From contig CAKUAV010000018.1 of assembly GCA_934636425.1 (NCBI GenBank), positions 1 through 28,447 on the forward strand: 28,447 bases of DNA, in the 5' to 3' direction. Each line of letters opens with the position of its first letter. The stretch's first letter is position 1. This DNA comes from an uncultured Clostridia bacterium (GTDB lineage Bacteria > Bacillota > Clostridia > Christensenellales > Aristaeellaceae). The notes below the pieces were generated by a model. The model did no database searches. It saw nothing but the letters and a program-made list of their open reading frames with translations, and had not been told where the DNA came from. Made by a program: the position numbers and the translations under genes. Positions 1 to 7,555 of this stretch are shown here, one piece after another.

Positions 1-18
1 ATTATGGAGGTTCCCGTT

Positions 19-1572
19 ATGAAGAAGTTTCTGGCTATGGCGCTGTGCCTCGTGCTGGCGCTCTCCTGCGTGGGCGGCCTCGCCGAGGGCGAGAGCGTCT
101 ATCCCATCGAGACCGACGTGACGCTGAGAGTCTGGATGGCTTCCAATATCTCCTATTCCTCCACCTACGCCAGCGCCAACGAGCATCCCTGGTTCCAGGA
201 TTGGGAAAAGCGCACCGGCATCGACGTGGACTGGGTTGAGCCGGCCGCGGGCGCTGACAAGACGCAGGCCTACAACCTCATGATCGCCGGCGGCGACTAT
301 CCCGATCTGATTTTTGCCAGCGACATCGTAAACAACGCCGGCTCTCACATCGAGAACAATGTCATCATCCCCCTGAACGACTATCTGAGCGAGTACGCCC
401 CCAATCTGTGGGCGCTCATGCAGAATAACGCCGACATCGACAAGTCCTACAAGACCGACGACGGCCAGTACTACTGCTTCCCTGCCCTGAAGGAAGCCGA
501 CACCTCCTGGGGTCTGGTTGTCAATCAGAAGTGGCTCGACGAGTGCGGCCTGACCGCGCCCGAGACCATAGACGACGTGACCAATATGCTCAAGACATTC
601 AAGGACAAGTACGGCGTGACCCCCTACACAATGCCCCAGCACGCGCAGAACCTGTTCTTCGCCTCCTACGGCACCACCGGCAAGTACAGCTGGTACCGCA
701 CGAAGGATCAGAAGGTGCATCTCTCCGCCTACGAGGACGGCTTCAAGCAGGCGCTCGAGCTGTTCCATTCATGGCATGAGGACGGCCTGCTCGACCGCGA
801 CTACGCCTCCATAGACGGCGACACAATCGCCGCGAAGGCCGCCGCCGAGGAAATCGGCGCGTGGGGCGGCTCCTACAGCTACTTCCAGAAGATCAACGCC
901 GCGCTCGACGGCAAGGAATACACCTGGACGGCTGTGAAGAACCCCGTGGCCAACAAGGGCGACGAGTACGCCTATTTCCTCACCAACGCCCTGCCCACCG
1001 GCACCGGCACCGGCGTGACCACCGCCTGCAAGAACCCCGAAGTCGCCTGCCGCTTCATGGACTATCTCTACTCCGAAGAGGGCATGATCTTCATGAACTT
1101 CGGCTATTCCAAGGGCGAGGACGCTTCCTCCGACGCGGCCTACTATGTCGATGAGAACGGCGACTGCCGCTACACCGATCTGTACATGAACGGCCCGGAG
1201 GGCATGGTCGAATACGCCCGCCGCTTCAGCCCCGGCATCGTGGGCGGCTGCCCCGGCTACAAGCTGGCTCAGGCCGGCCGCGACCGCAACAGCCAGATCA
1301 TGCGCGACGCTGAGGACATCTGGCGCAACGGCTCGGGCGAGGACTGGTGGTGCCTGCCGGTGCTCTCCGCCACCGCTGAAGAGACCGAGGAGTTCACCGA
1401 CCTCAACAGCGCCATATCCACCTACTGCGGCGAGATGTACTTCAAGTTCATTTCCGGCGAAGTGGATCTGGAAAAGGGCTGGGATCAGTACATCGACACA
1501 CTCAAGGGCATGGGCGTCGAGGACATGATCGCCATCAAGCAGGCGCAGCTCGATCGCTTCAACGCGCGCTAA
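19..1572 (+). CDS. Extracellular carbohydrate ABC transporter substrate-binding protein (LplA-like, family 1)
   Basis: This is the secreted receptor that captures a sugar or oligosaccharide and delivers it to the two permeases encoded next. The start is the ATG at 19, because GGAGG at 6-10 sits eight bases upstream; the in-frame ATG at 4 overlaps that site. The 517-residue product begins with a Sec signal peptide (MKKF, then a hydrophobic run) with a plausible signal peptidase I site after GLA near residue 23. The sequence before the early Cys (ALSC) is a poor lipobox, so lipidation is doubtful. The mature part has features of family 1 binding proteins: a motif around AYNLMIAGGDYPDLIF, many surface aromatics, and a late GxGxGVTTACKNPE segment. 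Its length matches LplA-type receptors. The substrate cannot be read from sequence, but the beta-helix hydrolase downstream suggests an oligosaccharide. Confidence 0.92.
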   Translation: MKKFLAMALCLVLALSCVGGLAEGESVYPIETDVTLRVWMASNISYSSTYASANEHPWFQDWEKRTGIDVDWVEPAAGADKTQAYNLMIAGGDYPDLIFASDIVNNAGSHIENNVIIPLNDYLSEYAPNLWALMQNNADIDKSYKTDDGQYYCFPALKEADTSWGLVVNQKWLDECGLTAPETIDDVTNMLKTFKDKYGVTPYTMPQHAQNLFFASYGTTGKYSWYRTKDQKVHLSAYEDGFKQALELFHSWHEDGLLDRDYASIDGDTIAAKAAAEEIGAWGGSYSYFQKINAALDGKEYTWTAVKNPVANKGDEYAYFLTNALPTGTGTGVTTACKNPEVACRFMDYLYSEEGMIFMNFGYSKGEDASSDAAYYVDENGDCRYTDLYMNGPEGMVEYARRFSPGIVGGCPGYKLAQAGRDRNSQIMRDAEDIWRNGSGEDWWCLPVLSATAEETEEFTDLNSAISTYCGEMYFKFISGEVDLEKGWDQYIDTLKGMGVEDMIAIKQAQLDRFNAR

Positions 1573-1587
1573 ACGTTCCTCATTGAC

Positions 1588-1628
1588 GCGGGACGGGGCG
1601 GTCGCACCGGCCGCCCTCCCGCTCTTTT
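1588..1628 (+). terminator. Terminator-like hairpin between binding protein and permease genes
   Basis: GCGGGACGGGGCGG pairs with CCGCCCTCCCGC, with two bulged bases, and is followed by TCTTTT. It lies 15 bases after the binding-protein stop codon. A leaky terminator here would give more receptor than permease, a common arrangement in sugar ABC importers. That role is inferred. Confidence 0.55.
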
Positions 1629-1718
1629 ATGAGGGGCCGGAGGCGAGCAATGAACCCGAGGCTCACTGTTCTCCTCCGGCTCCTGCCGCACACTGTATGA
1701 AAGGACTGAACACACCCT

Positions 1719-2654
1719 ATGCAAACGACGTCGGCCAGCCGCCTGTCGCTCGGGCAGCGCATTGCCCGCGATCTCAAGCGCCACAAGTGGAAATACATAC
1801 TGATGCTCCCGATCATCGCCTATCTGATACTGTTCTGCTACAAGCCGATGTACGGGCTGATCATCGCCTTCAAGAATTACAAGCCCGCGCTCGGCTTTGC
1901 GGGCAGCAAGTGGGTGGGACTCAAGTACTTCAAGAAGTTCTTCGGCGATTACTATTTCTTCCGCATACTGCGCAACACGTTCCTCATCAGCCTGTATTCG
2001 ATCCTGTGGGGCTTCCCCGCGCCGATACTTCTGGCGCTGATGCTCAACGAGCTGCGAAACGAGCGCTTCAAGCGCACCGTTCAGACCGTCACATACATCC
2101 CCCACTTCATCTCCATGGTGGTCATCTGCTCGATCATACGCCAGTTCTGCCTCTCCGACGGCGTGTTCAACGACATCGGCGCGTTCTTCGGCGCGCAGCG
2201 GACGGCGCTGCTGCAAAAGCCGGGCTATTTCCGCACGATCTATGTCGGCAGCGGCATATGGCAGGAGGTCGGCTGGGGCTCGATCATCTATCTGGCCGCG
2301 CTGACCGGCATCGACCCGCAGCTCTACGAGGCCGCCGAGATCGACGGCGCGAACCGCCTGCGCCAGACCTGGCACATCACGCTGCCCGGCATAATGCCCA
2401 CGATCATCATGCTGCTGATACTGCGCATGGGCAGCATACTGGGCGTGGGCTATGAAAAGATCCTGCTGCTCTACAACGAGACGATCTACGAGACCGCCGA
2501 CGTGATCTCCACATACGTCTACAGAAAAGGTCTGATCGAGGCCAACTTCAGCTATTCCACGGCGGTCGGCCTGTTCAACTCGATCATCAACGTCATATTC
2601 CTCGTGGCGACCAATCTCATCAGCAAAAAGGTCACAGACATCGGTCTGTTCTAA
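1719..2654 (+). CDS. Carbohydrate ABC transporter permease, LplB type
   Basis: This is the first of two inner-membrane subunits that form the channel of the sugar importer. The 311-residue product has a short basic cytoplasmic N-terminus, then six predicted membrane segments starting at about residues 26-50 (MLPIIAYLILFCYKPMYG). The EAA loop that docks the ATPase is clear at about 203-230 (YEAAEIDGANRLRQTWHITL, then PGIMP). The ending KKVTDIGLF is typical of the LplB group. An AAAGGA at 1700-1705 lies rather far (13 bases) from the ATG, so translation may be weak. The next gene follows after 15 bases. No ATPase gene is in the window; importers of this type often share a distant MsmK-like ATPase. 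Confidence 0.93.
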   Translation: MQTTSASRLSLGQRIARDLKRHKWKYILMLPIIAYLILFCYKPMYGLIIAFKNYKPALGFAGSKWVGLKYFKKFFGDYYFFRILRNTFLISLYSILWGFPAPILLALMLNELRNERFKRTVQTVTYIPHFISMVVICSIIRQFCLSDGVFNDIGAFFGAQRTALLQKPGYFRTIYVGSGIWQEVGWGSIIYLAALTGIDPQLYEAAEIDGANRLRQTWHITLPGIMPTIIMLLILRMGSILGVGYEKILLLYNETIYETADVISTYVYRKGLIEANFSYSTAVGLFNSIINVIFLVATNLISKKVTDIGLF

Positions 2655-2669
2655 AGGAGGTCGGGTCTT

Positions 2670-3554
2670 ATGCGCATGTCTCGAGGCCAGAAGGCCTTCA
2701 ATGTGTTCAACATCACGTTCATGGCGCTGCTCATGATCGTCACGCTCTATCCGTTCTATTATGTCATCTGCGCGTCGTTCAGCTCGAGCACCTATCTGCA
2801 GGTTCACCGCGGCTTCCTCATCGCGCCGGTCAAGGCGACCATCGGCGCGTACAGAAAGACGTTCAATCACGCGCTGATACTCAGCGGCTTTGGCAACATA
2901 TTCAAGATCATGATCATCGCGCTGCCCATCAATCTGCTCGTGACAATCATCGCCGCCTATTTCATGAGCCAGCGCGGCATGATGTTCAAGGGGCCGATCG
3001 TGTTTTTGATGATGTTCACGATGTTCTTCGGCGGCGGCCTGATCCCCAGCTACCTGAACATCAAGCAGCTCGGGCTCTACAACAAGCTCTGGGCGCTGAT
3101 CATCCCCGGGTGTCTGTCGATATACAACGCCATCATCATGAAGACGGCCATGGAGGCCGTGCCGGAATCACTCAGCGAATCGGCCTACATGGACGGCGCG
3201 AACGATCTGGTCGTGCTCTTCCGCATACTCGTGCCGCTGATCATACCCACGCTGGCCGTCATACTGCTCTATTACGGCGTGGGGCACTGGAACAGCTGGT
3301 TCCCCGCCACGATCTATCTGGAGGACAACACAAAATTGCCCATTCAGGCGGTGCTGCGCTCCATCGTCATCGAAAACGAAATGCTGCTGGGCGGCGCGAC
3401 CGAGGTCATCGAGGGCGAAACCTACGCCAACGACTACACCGAAACCATCAAATACGCCGTCATCGTCATTTCGACCATACCGATACTCTGCGTCTATCCG
3501 TTCCTTCAGCGCTTCTTCGTCAAGGGCGTCATGATCGGCGCGGTCAAGGGCTAA
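2670..3554 (+). CDS. Carbohydrate ABC transporter permease, LplC/YtcP type
   Basis: This is the second channel subunit, pairing with the LplB-type permease. The ATG at 2670 is preceded nine bases upstream by a near-perfect AAGGAGG (2654-2660) that overlaps the stop codon of the previous gene, implying coupled translation. The product has 294 residues and about six membrane helices. The first covers VFNITFMALLMIVTLYPFYY. The EAA loop at about 168-198 reads SAYMDGANDLVVLFRILVPL. The C-terminus FLQRFFVKGVMIGAVKG is characteristic of this family. A rho-independent terminator follows at 3561, so the importer genes probably end as one transcript here, with possible read-through into the hydrolase. 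Confidence 0.93.
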   Translation: MRMSRGQKAFNVFNITFMALLMIVTLYPFYYVICASFSSSTYLQVHRGFLIAPVKATIGAYRKTFNHALILSGFGNIFKIMIIALPINLLVTIIAAYFMSQRGMMFKGPIVFLMMFTMFFGGGLIPSYLNIKQLGLYNKLWALIIPGCLSIYNAIIMKTAMEAVPESLSESAYMDGANDLVVLFRILVPLIIPTLAVILLYYGVGHWNSWFPATIYLEDNTKLPIQAVLRSIVIENEMLLGGATEVIEGETYANDYTETIKYAVIVISTIPILCVYPFLQRFFVKGVMIGAVKG

Positions 3555-3560
3555 CAGACT

Positions 3561-3596
3561 GCGGCTCGCGCTCTCGCCGGCGCGGGTCGCCTTTTT
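3561..3596 (+). terminator. Rho-independent terminator after permease genes
   Basis: GCGGCTCGCGC (3561-3571) pairs with GCGCGGGTCGC (3580-3590) over 11 positions, two of them G-U. The loop is eight bases, and CTTTTT follows. Confidence 0.8.
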
Positions 3597-3670
3597 GCAT
3601 CTCCGCGCAGGGAAATTGAGAAAAGCCGCCGAACTTTACACCAGACACACTCTGACAGGGAGGGAAAGCC

Positions 3671-5125
3671 ATGATTCGCCTTTACCCCGACGTGCCCTTT
3701 GAGGCCGTCAGCGCCGATTACGCCGTCACCGCCGAGGGAAAGACGCTGCGCGTGCGCACGGCGCGCGTCTCCGCCATGCCGGTCAACCAGATCTTCCGCG
3801 GCACGCAGCGCCCTCTGGACGAAACGGAAATCGCCAGCTTCGTCTCGTTTGAATCGGACGGCGCGGCGTCCATGACCGCATCGGTCAATTTCGACGTGTT
3901 CCGCGCCTGCGTCGCGCCGGCCTCGCGCCATATCGCCGTGGCGCGCAGAGGGCGCGTTCTCTCGTTCACGCTGCCCGGCGCGGGGCATTATGTGCTGGAG
4001 ATCAACGGCGTTCACAAGCCGCTGCACATATTCGTCGACGCGCCGGAGAAAAACGCGCCCGATCCCGCCGACCCGAACGTCGTCTACTTCCCCGCCGGGC
4101 TGCACCGCGCGGGCGAGATCGCGCTTTCCAGCCATCAGACGCTCTATCTGGCGGCCGGCGCGCGCGTGAAGGGCTATGTGACCGTCAAGAACGCCGAGGA
4201 CGTGCGCATCTGCGGGCGCGGCATGATCGACTGCGAGGACATTCCGCGTCAGGCGGCGCACAACGCCATAGACGCGGCGCGCGTCAAAAATCTGCGCGTG
4301 GAGGACGTCATGCTGCACGACGCGCCCTGCTTTGCGCTGCGCACCGCCGACTGTGAGGATATTCGCATCGAGAACGTGAAGATCATCGGCCAGTGGCGCT
4401 ACAATTCGGACGGCATAGACCTGTACAACAGCCGCCGCGCGCTGGTGAAAAACTGCTTTGTGCGCACGTTTGACGACTGCGTCGTGCTCAAGGGCGGCCA
4501 TTCGGTGAACGGCGTTCAGCTGGGTCGCGTGACGCTGAGCGACATCGCCGTCGAGGACTGCGTGCTGTGGAACGACTGGGGGCGCGCGCTGGAGATCGGC
4601 GCGGAAACCGTGGCCGACGAGATGACGCGCATCGCGTTCCGCCGCTGCGAGATATTGCACTTTCTCTTCATCGCCTGCGACGTTCAGGCCTGCGGCGACG
4701 CGCACGTACACGACATACTCTTCGAGAACATAAACGTCGGCGAGCCGCTCGACCCGCAGTGCGAGCCGCGCCTTAATGAAATTTTCCTGCGCCCGATGTG
4801 CTGGCTCTCGGTCGAGAAGATCGGCCGCGTGAGCGACGTGACATTTCGCCGCATCGCCTATGAGGGGCGCACGAGCGCGCCCAATCGCTTCATCGGTCTG
4901 GACGCGGACAGCGATATCCGCGGCGTGCATCTGGACGGCGTTACAATCAACGGCGAACCGCTCACCGCGCAGGGACATCCGATGAGCGGCTTCATCGTGA
5001 ATGAGTTCGTCTCGGGCGTGACGGTGGACGGCGCGCTGCTCGACGAGACGCGCGCGCATCACGAGCCAGACGAGGAAACGCGCAAAAGCTTCCTCATCGG
5101 CAACGGCGCGTATATCGAGATCTGA
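3671..5125 (+). CDS. Cytoplasmic right-handed beta-helix glycoside hydrolase (clan GH-N, GH28/GH49-like)
   Basis: This is probably an inverting hydrolase of uronate- or glucan-type oligosaccharides. The ATG at 3671 has GGGAGGG six bases upstream. The 484-residue product has an N-terminal beta-rich domain (about 1-125), then a beta-helix with repeated short turns. Residues 245-250 read NSDGID and 268-269 are a DD pair, 21 residues after Asp247. That spacing matches the catalytic Asp triad of GH28 polygalacturonases. The GHG motif of classical GH28 is absent; its place holds VLWNDWGRALEIGAE, which is closer to GH49. No signal peptide is visible, so it should act on imported oligomers, consistent with the importer upstream. 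The clan is well supported; the family and substrate are not settled. Confidence 0.8.
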   Translation: MIRLYPDVPFEAVSADYAVTAEGKTLRVRTARVSAMPVNQIFRGTQRPLDETEIASFVSFESDGAASMTASVNFDVFRACVAPASRHIAVARRGRVLSFTLPGAGHYVLEINGVHKPLHIFVDAPEKNAPDPADPNVVYFPAGLHRAGEIALSSHQTLYLAAGARVKGYVTVKNAEDVRICGRGMIDCEDIPRQAAHNAIDAARVKNLRVEDVMLHDAPCFALRTADCEDIRIENVKIIGQWRYNSDGIDLYNSRRALVKNCFVRTFDDCVVLKGGHSVNGVQLGRVTLSDIAVEDCVLWNDWGRALEIGAETVADEMTRIAFRRCEILHFLFIACDVQACGDAHVHDILFENINVGEPLDPQCEPRLNEIFLRPMCWLSVEKIGRVSDVTFRRIAYEGRTSAPNRFIGLDADSDIRGVHLDGVTINGEPLTAQGHPMSGFIVNEFVSGVTVDGALLDETRAHHEPDEETRKSFLIGNGAYIEI

Positions 5126-5137
5126 GGACAGACGAAT

Positions 5138-5170
5138 CCCCCGCCGGTCGCCGGGTGCGGCTGGCGGGGG
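5138..5170. terminator. Hairpin between convergent genes
   Basis: CCCCCGCC (5138-5145) pairs exactly with GGCGGGGG (5163-5170), with two more weaker pairs inside. A T-rich but interrupted stretch (TTGTCTTATTCTTT) follows on the plus strand. It sits just after the hydrolase stop and before the convergent minus-strand gene, so it may end the hydrolase transcript. Confidence 0.5.
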
Positions 5171-5241
5171 ATGGTTGTCTTATTCTTTCTGCTTCGGTCT
5201 GATCGTATGGTTTCGTAAAACAGCGATATACTTTTCTTCAA

Positions 5242-5868
5242 TTACAGCGTCTGATAATAGGCCAGCGCCGCACTGTTGGCCGCGCTAATTCCCGCATAGT
5301 ACGTATTGAACAAGCTTATTTCGGTCAGTGCTGCGGCATAGCCGTGAATCATGCGCAATTCATGCGTGATCTCTTCGCTTTCCCTTCTGATTTTCGTCAG
5401 CTGTTCATAGAGCAGATATTGATTGCCCTTGATCTGCTCCAGATTTTCCATGATGGCGTTCAGCTGTGAAATTACCATGTTCTGGCGCACTTCATCTTCA
5501 TAGAGATTGTAAGCGCCGTGCGGCCCTGCCAGCTCGTCGCAGCGGCCCGTCACCAGATATTCGTATATGCAGGTCAGCGCCGGCAAATTGCGATATTTGG
5601 GATAGATCACATTGACCGAATAGAGCTTATCCAGCACGGCCTGCGTTTCCTTCAGTGGCTTTTCAAAATAGGCATGGGCAGACTCGTTTGAGTTTTCCCA
5701 AATATCCATATCATCATTATATTGTGATGATATATACTGGTTCTTCTCTTCTACTTTTTTCACCTCCGCCTTATAAGAGTCCGCCGCTTTATTCATTATT
5801 TCCTTATCCAGTTTATATGATTTCCAAACAGAAATATTGCAATTCCAATCAGTATTGCTGTTATCCAA
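5242..5868 (-). CDS. C-terminal part of a frameshifted membrane-anchored helical protein
   Basis: I do not recognise a named family. The open frame reads about 208 codons, but only the stretch from about 5828 downward seems to be genuine protein (from WKSYKLDKE on). It is lysine/glutamate-rich and predicted helical, with a coiled-coil-like segment around QLNAIMENLEQIKGNQYLLY and an Ala/Tyr-rich tail. It is the continuation of the open frame at 5796-6173. Adding one T to the TTT run at 5826-5828 (minus-strand sense) joins the frames seamlessly as FLFWKSYKLDKE. The ATG at 5868 lies inside the membrane-segment coding region of the other frame and lacks a convincing ribosome binding site, so independent translation is unlikely. 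The composition is more AT-rich than the neighbouring genes. Confidence 0.6.
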   Translation of the reverse strand: MDNSNTDWNCNISVWKSYKLDKEIMNKAADSYKAEVKKVEEKNQYISSQYNDDMDIWENSNESAHAYFEKPLKETQAVLDKLYSVNVIYPKYRNLPALTCIYEYLVTGRCDELAGPHGAYNLYEDEVRQNMVISQLNAIMENLEQIKGNQYLLYEQLTKIRRESEEITHELRMIHGYAAALTEISLFNTYYAGISAANSAALAYYQTL

Positions 5869-6173
5869 AAGAATGTCGACGCTCTTTCTCCAACCAAAAG
5901 ACAGAAAAGTCCGATAAGAAATGATCCACCTCCACCTAGAACGAGCAATATAGCAAGTAGCACGAACAACCAGTATGACTCTTTTTCAGGACACTGTATT
6001 TTGTTAAACTCTGGCTTTTCTGGCATATCCAGCAATTCAAGCTGTGGCATACGTTCTTCACTATTCTCATCGTATTCCTGAATGATACTATTCTGAGACA
6101 GCACCGCCGATTCAACGTTGATCGCCTGCTTGAGATACTCCAGCAATCCTTCCTTGCTCGTTATCGCGCCCAT
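5796..6173 (-). CDS. N-terminal part of a frameshifted two-TM protein
   Basis: The function is unknown. The 125-residue frame starts at an ATG with AAGGGAAGGG upstream, about 50 bases below a good promoter (6229-6257). It has a soluble N-terminal segment of about 68 residues (GLLEYLKQAI, LELLDMPEKPEF), then two membrane helices (WLFVLLAILLVLGGGGSFLI and FFWITAILIGIAIFLF). After the second helix the frame runs into an unrelated GNHINWIRK and stops, while the neighbouring frame continues with WKSYKLDKE. The intact protein would be about 310 residues: soluble N-terminus, membrane hairpin, long helical C-terminal domain. The region is less GC-rich than its surroundings, which may indicate a different origin. 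Whether this is a true mutation or a sequence error cannot be told here. Confidence 0.65.
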   Translation of the reverse strand: MGAITSKEGLLEYLKQAINVESAVLSQNSIIQEYDENSEERMPQLELLDMPEKPEFNKIQCPEKESYWLFVLLAILLVLGGGGSFLIGLFCLLVGERASTFFWITAILIGIAIFLFGNHINWIRK

Positions 6174-6228
6174 TCGTTACCCTTCCCTTCAATGTATATC
6201 AATTGTGCGCACGTGCGTTCTTATCTCT

Positions 6229-6257
6229 ATTATATACCACTTCATCAAATTACGCAA
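6229..6257 (-). promoter_or_regulatory. Sigma-A-type promoter for the frameshifted membrane protein gene
   Basis: On the minus strand a perfect TATAAT (6229-6234) lies 17 bases from TTGCGT (6252-6257). The predicted transcription start is about 50 bases above the ATG at 6173. The -35 box is only a half match. Confidence 0.65.
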
Positions 6258-6278
6258 GTGCGTATTTCTATTTTGTGC

Positions 6279-6322
6279 AAAAAAAATCCCGATCAGGCCT
6301 TTGCGCCCAATCGGGATTTTTT
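6279..6322 (-). terminator. Strong bidirectional terminator
   Basis: AAAAAATCCCGAT (6281-6293) and ATCGGGATTTTTT (6310-6322) are exact inverted repeats around a 16-base loop. On the minus strand the stem is followed by eight T, ending the transcript of the small membrane gene at 6334. It would also terminate plus-strand transcription. Confidence 0.92.
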
Positions 6323-6333
6323 CTCACATCGCG

Positions 6334-6624
6334 TTATGCTTCATGCTTTCCACGCATTTCCTCCGCCAGCTCCTTGAGCAGCTTCGTCTGCGCCGCCGAA
6401 TTCTCTGCCATCTCGCCCAGCGCGTACAGAGCAAAGGCTCCCGCCCAGGCAATCAGCACGGTTATGAGCACGAACAAAGCGCTGTACAGCGCATCAAAGT
6501 TCAATCCTCTGGAATTGCCCGACATGGCTATGAAATCCACGCTGAACAGCACGCCGGTGACCGCCCCAATGCAGAATATCACTATGGCCAGAACCCTGAG
6601 CTTTCCGCCAATGTTCCTGAACAT
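6334..6624 (-). CDS. Small conserved two-TM membrane protein
   Basis: The biochemical function is unknown. The 96-residue product has an N-terminus MFRNIGGKLRVLA, then membrane helix 1 (about 10-32), a short external loop, helix 2 (about 47-70, LFVLITVLIAWAGAFALYAL), and an amphipathic tail LGEMAENSAAQTKLLKELAE. The pattern FxNIGGK, two helices and a GE-L/M-E-N segment resembles a short hypothetical protein common in Clostridia, often annotated without function. GAGGAGGAG lies just upstream of the ATG. The gene starts 30 bases after the D-aminopeptidase stop and ends at a strong terminator, so it is probably the last gene of the heparinase/aminopeptidase transcript. The link to those enzymes is positional only. 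Confidence 0.8.
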   Translation of the reverse strand: MFRNIGGKLRVLAIVIFCIGAVTGVLFSVDFIAMSGNSRGLNFDALYSALFVLITVLIAWAGAFALYALGEMAENSAAQTKLLKELAEEMRGKHEA

Positions 6625-6654
6625 GGTTTTCTCCTCCTCAATTCAGCTCGGCGG

Positions 6655-7503
6655 TTACTTCTCAAACTCGTCCCTCCCGTAATGCACGCGCTGTTCCTCC
6701 CCGCGCTCGCTCCACAGCCCGCCGTACGCGTCGCACAGGCGCGGCCAGTCGCGCTCGACCGTGTAGCCGTCTATGCGGCGCGCGTCGTAGGTCATCGCCG
6801 CGTCCGCATCGGGCGTAAACTTGTACACAGTGCGCACAGTCACCGGAGAGCCCGCGCAGAACAGCGGGAATTTTTCGCCCGCCGCCAACCGCTCCACCGC
6901 GCGCCGGGCCGCGCGCTCAATGCGCCGCCGCCCCTCCGCCGGAGAAACGCACAGCGCGCACTGCCGCCCCACGCCCTGCTTGACGCACGCCGCCTCGATC
7001 TGCGCGCCCAGCACGCGTCTCGCCTCGTCGCACAGCTTGTCGTCGCCCGAGACCATGACCACCGGCACGCCCTCCCAGCCGGCGATGTCCGCGTCGATGG
7101 CCGCCTCGCCGAAGGGCACGCCGTTCACCAGATATTTGTGCCACGCCATGGAGGTCATGGTGTGTTCGAGAGAGCCGCGCTCCGCGCCGGCCTGCGCGTG
7201 ATAGCCCACGAGGAACAGCCCATCAGAGCCGTTCAGGAACGGGAACCGCGGGAAATGCGGCGTGCCGACCAGCAGCAGCGCGCGCTCGTCCAGCTGCTCT
7301 GTCAGCACATTGTTCGAGCCGCCGTGCATATCCATGACGATCACCTCGTCCGCGCCGCCCGCAAAAGCGCCGCACACCGCCGCGTTGATATCCTCCGTCA
7401 GCATACGCCGCGCCTCGGCATAGAGCCGCGCGTCGCTGAGGACGTGCTCCTTCGTGTTGATCCCCGAAATGCCCTCCATGTCGACCGAAATGCAGATTTT
7501 CAT
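6655..7503 (-). CDS. dppA: M55 family D-aminopeptidase (DppA-like)
   Basis: This is a zinc metallopeptidase of the DppA family, which removes N-terminal D-amino acids from short peptides, for example cell-wall-derived D-Ala-D-Ala. The start is the ATG at 7503 (MKICIS), with AAGGGAG upstream; a longer in-frame reading adds 24 residues unlike the family. The 282-residue length is normal. Ligands known from Bacillus DppA are visible: Asp8 and Glu10 in SVDMEGISG, His60 in DMHGG, His102 in VGYHA and Glu133 in FGEAAID. His114 lies in SLEHTM. The enzyme is cytoplasmic, and the family forms decameric rings. It starts 52 bases after the heparinase-like lyase, suggesting an operon in which an unusual peptide- or amino-linked substrate is dismantled; that role is inferred. 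Confidence 0.9.
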   Translation of the reverse strand: MKICISVDMEGISGINTKEHVLSDARLYAEARRMLTEDINAAVCGAFAGGADEVIVMDMHGGSNNVLTEQLDERALLLVGTPHFPRFPFLNGSDGLFLVGYHAQAGAERGSLEHTMTSMAWHKYLVNGVPFGEAAIDADIAGWEGVPVVMVSGDDKLCDEARRVLGAQIEAACVKQGVGRQCALCVSPAEGRRRIERAARRAVERLAAGEKFPLFCAGSPVTVRTVYKFTPDADAAMTYDARRIDGYTVERDWPRLCDAYGGLWSERGEEQRVHYGRDEFEK

Positions 7504-7555
7504 GCGCGTTCTCCCTTCCATGTCATAAAACAGCCGCTTACCGCGTGCCGCGCCG

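Noticed and set aside
40..90. Lipoprotein signal in the solute-binding protein
   Set aside because: The residues before the early Cys (ALSC) do not fit a lipobox well, while a signal peptidase I site after GLA is plausible.
1569..2870. 433-codon open frame antisense to the LplB-type permease
   Set aside because: It lies opposite a well-supported permease, is rich in Arg, Asp and His with no family motif, and arises from GC-rich codon use.
3551..5062. 503-codon open frame antisense to the beta-helix hydrolase
   Set aside because: It is a shadow of the hydrolase gene, which has a ribosome binding site and catalytic motifs; the antisense product is low-complexity.
5826..5828. Programmed -1 ribosomal frameshift in the split membrane protein
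   Set aside because: The junction has no slippery heptamer of the X-XXY-YYZ type; a simple base deletion explains it better.
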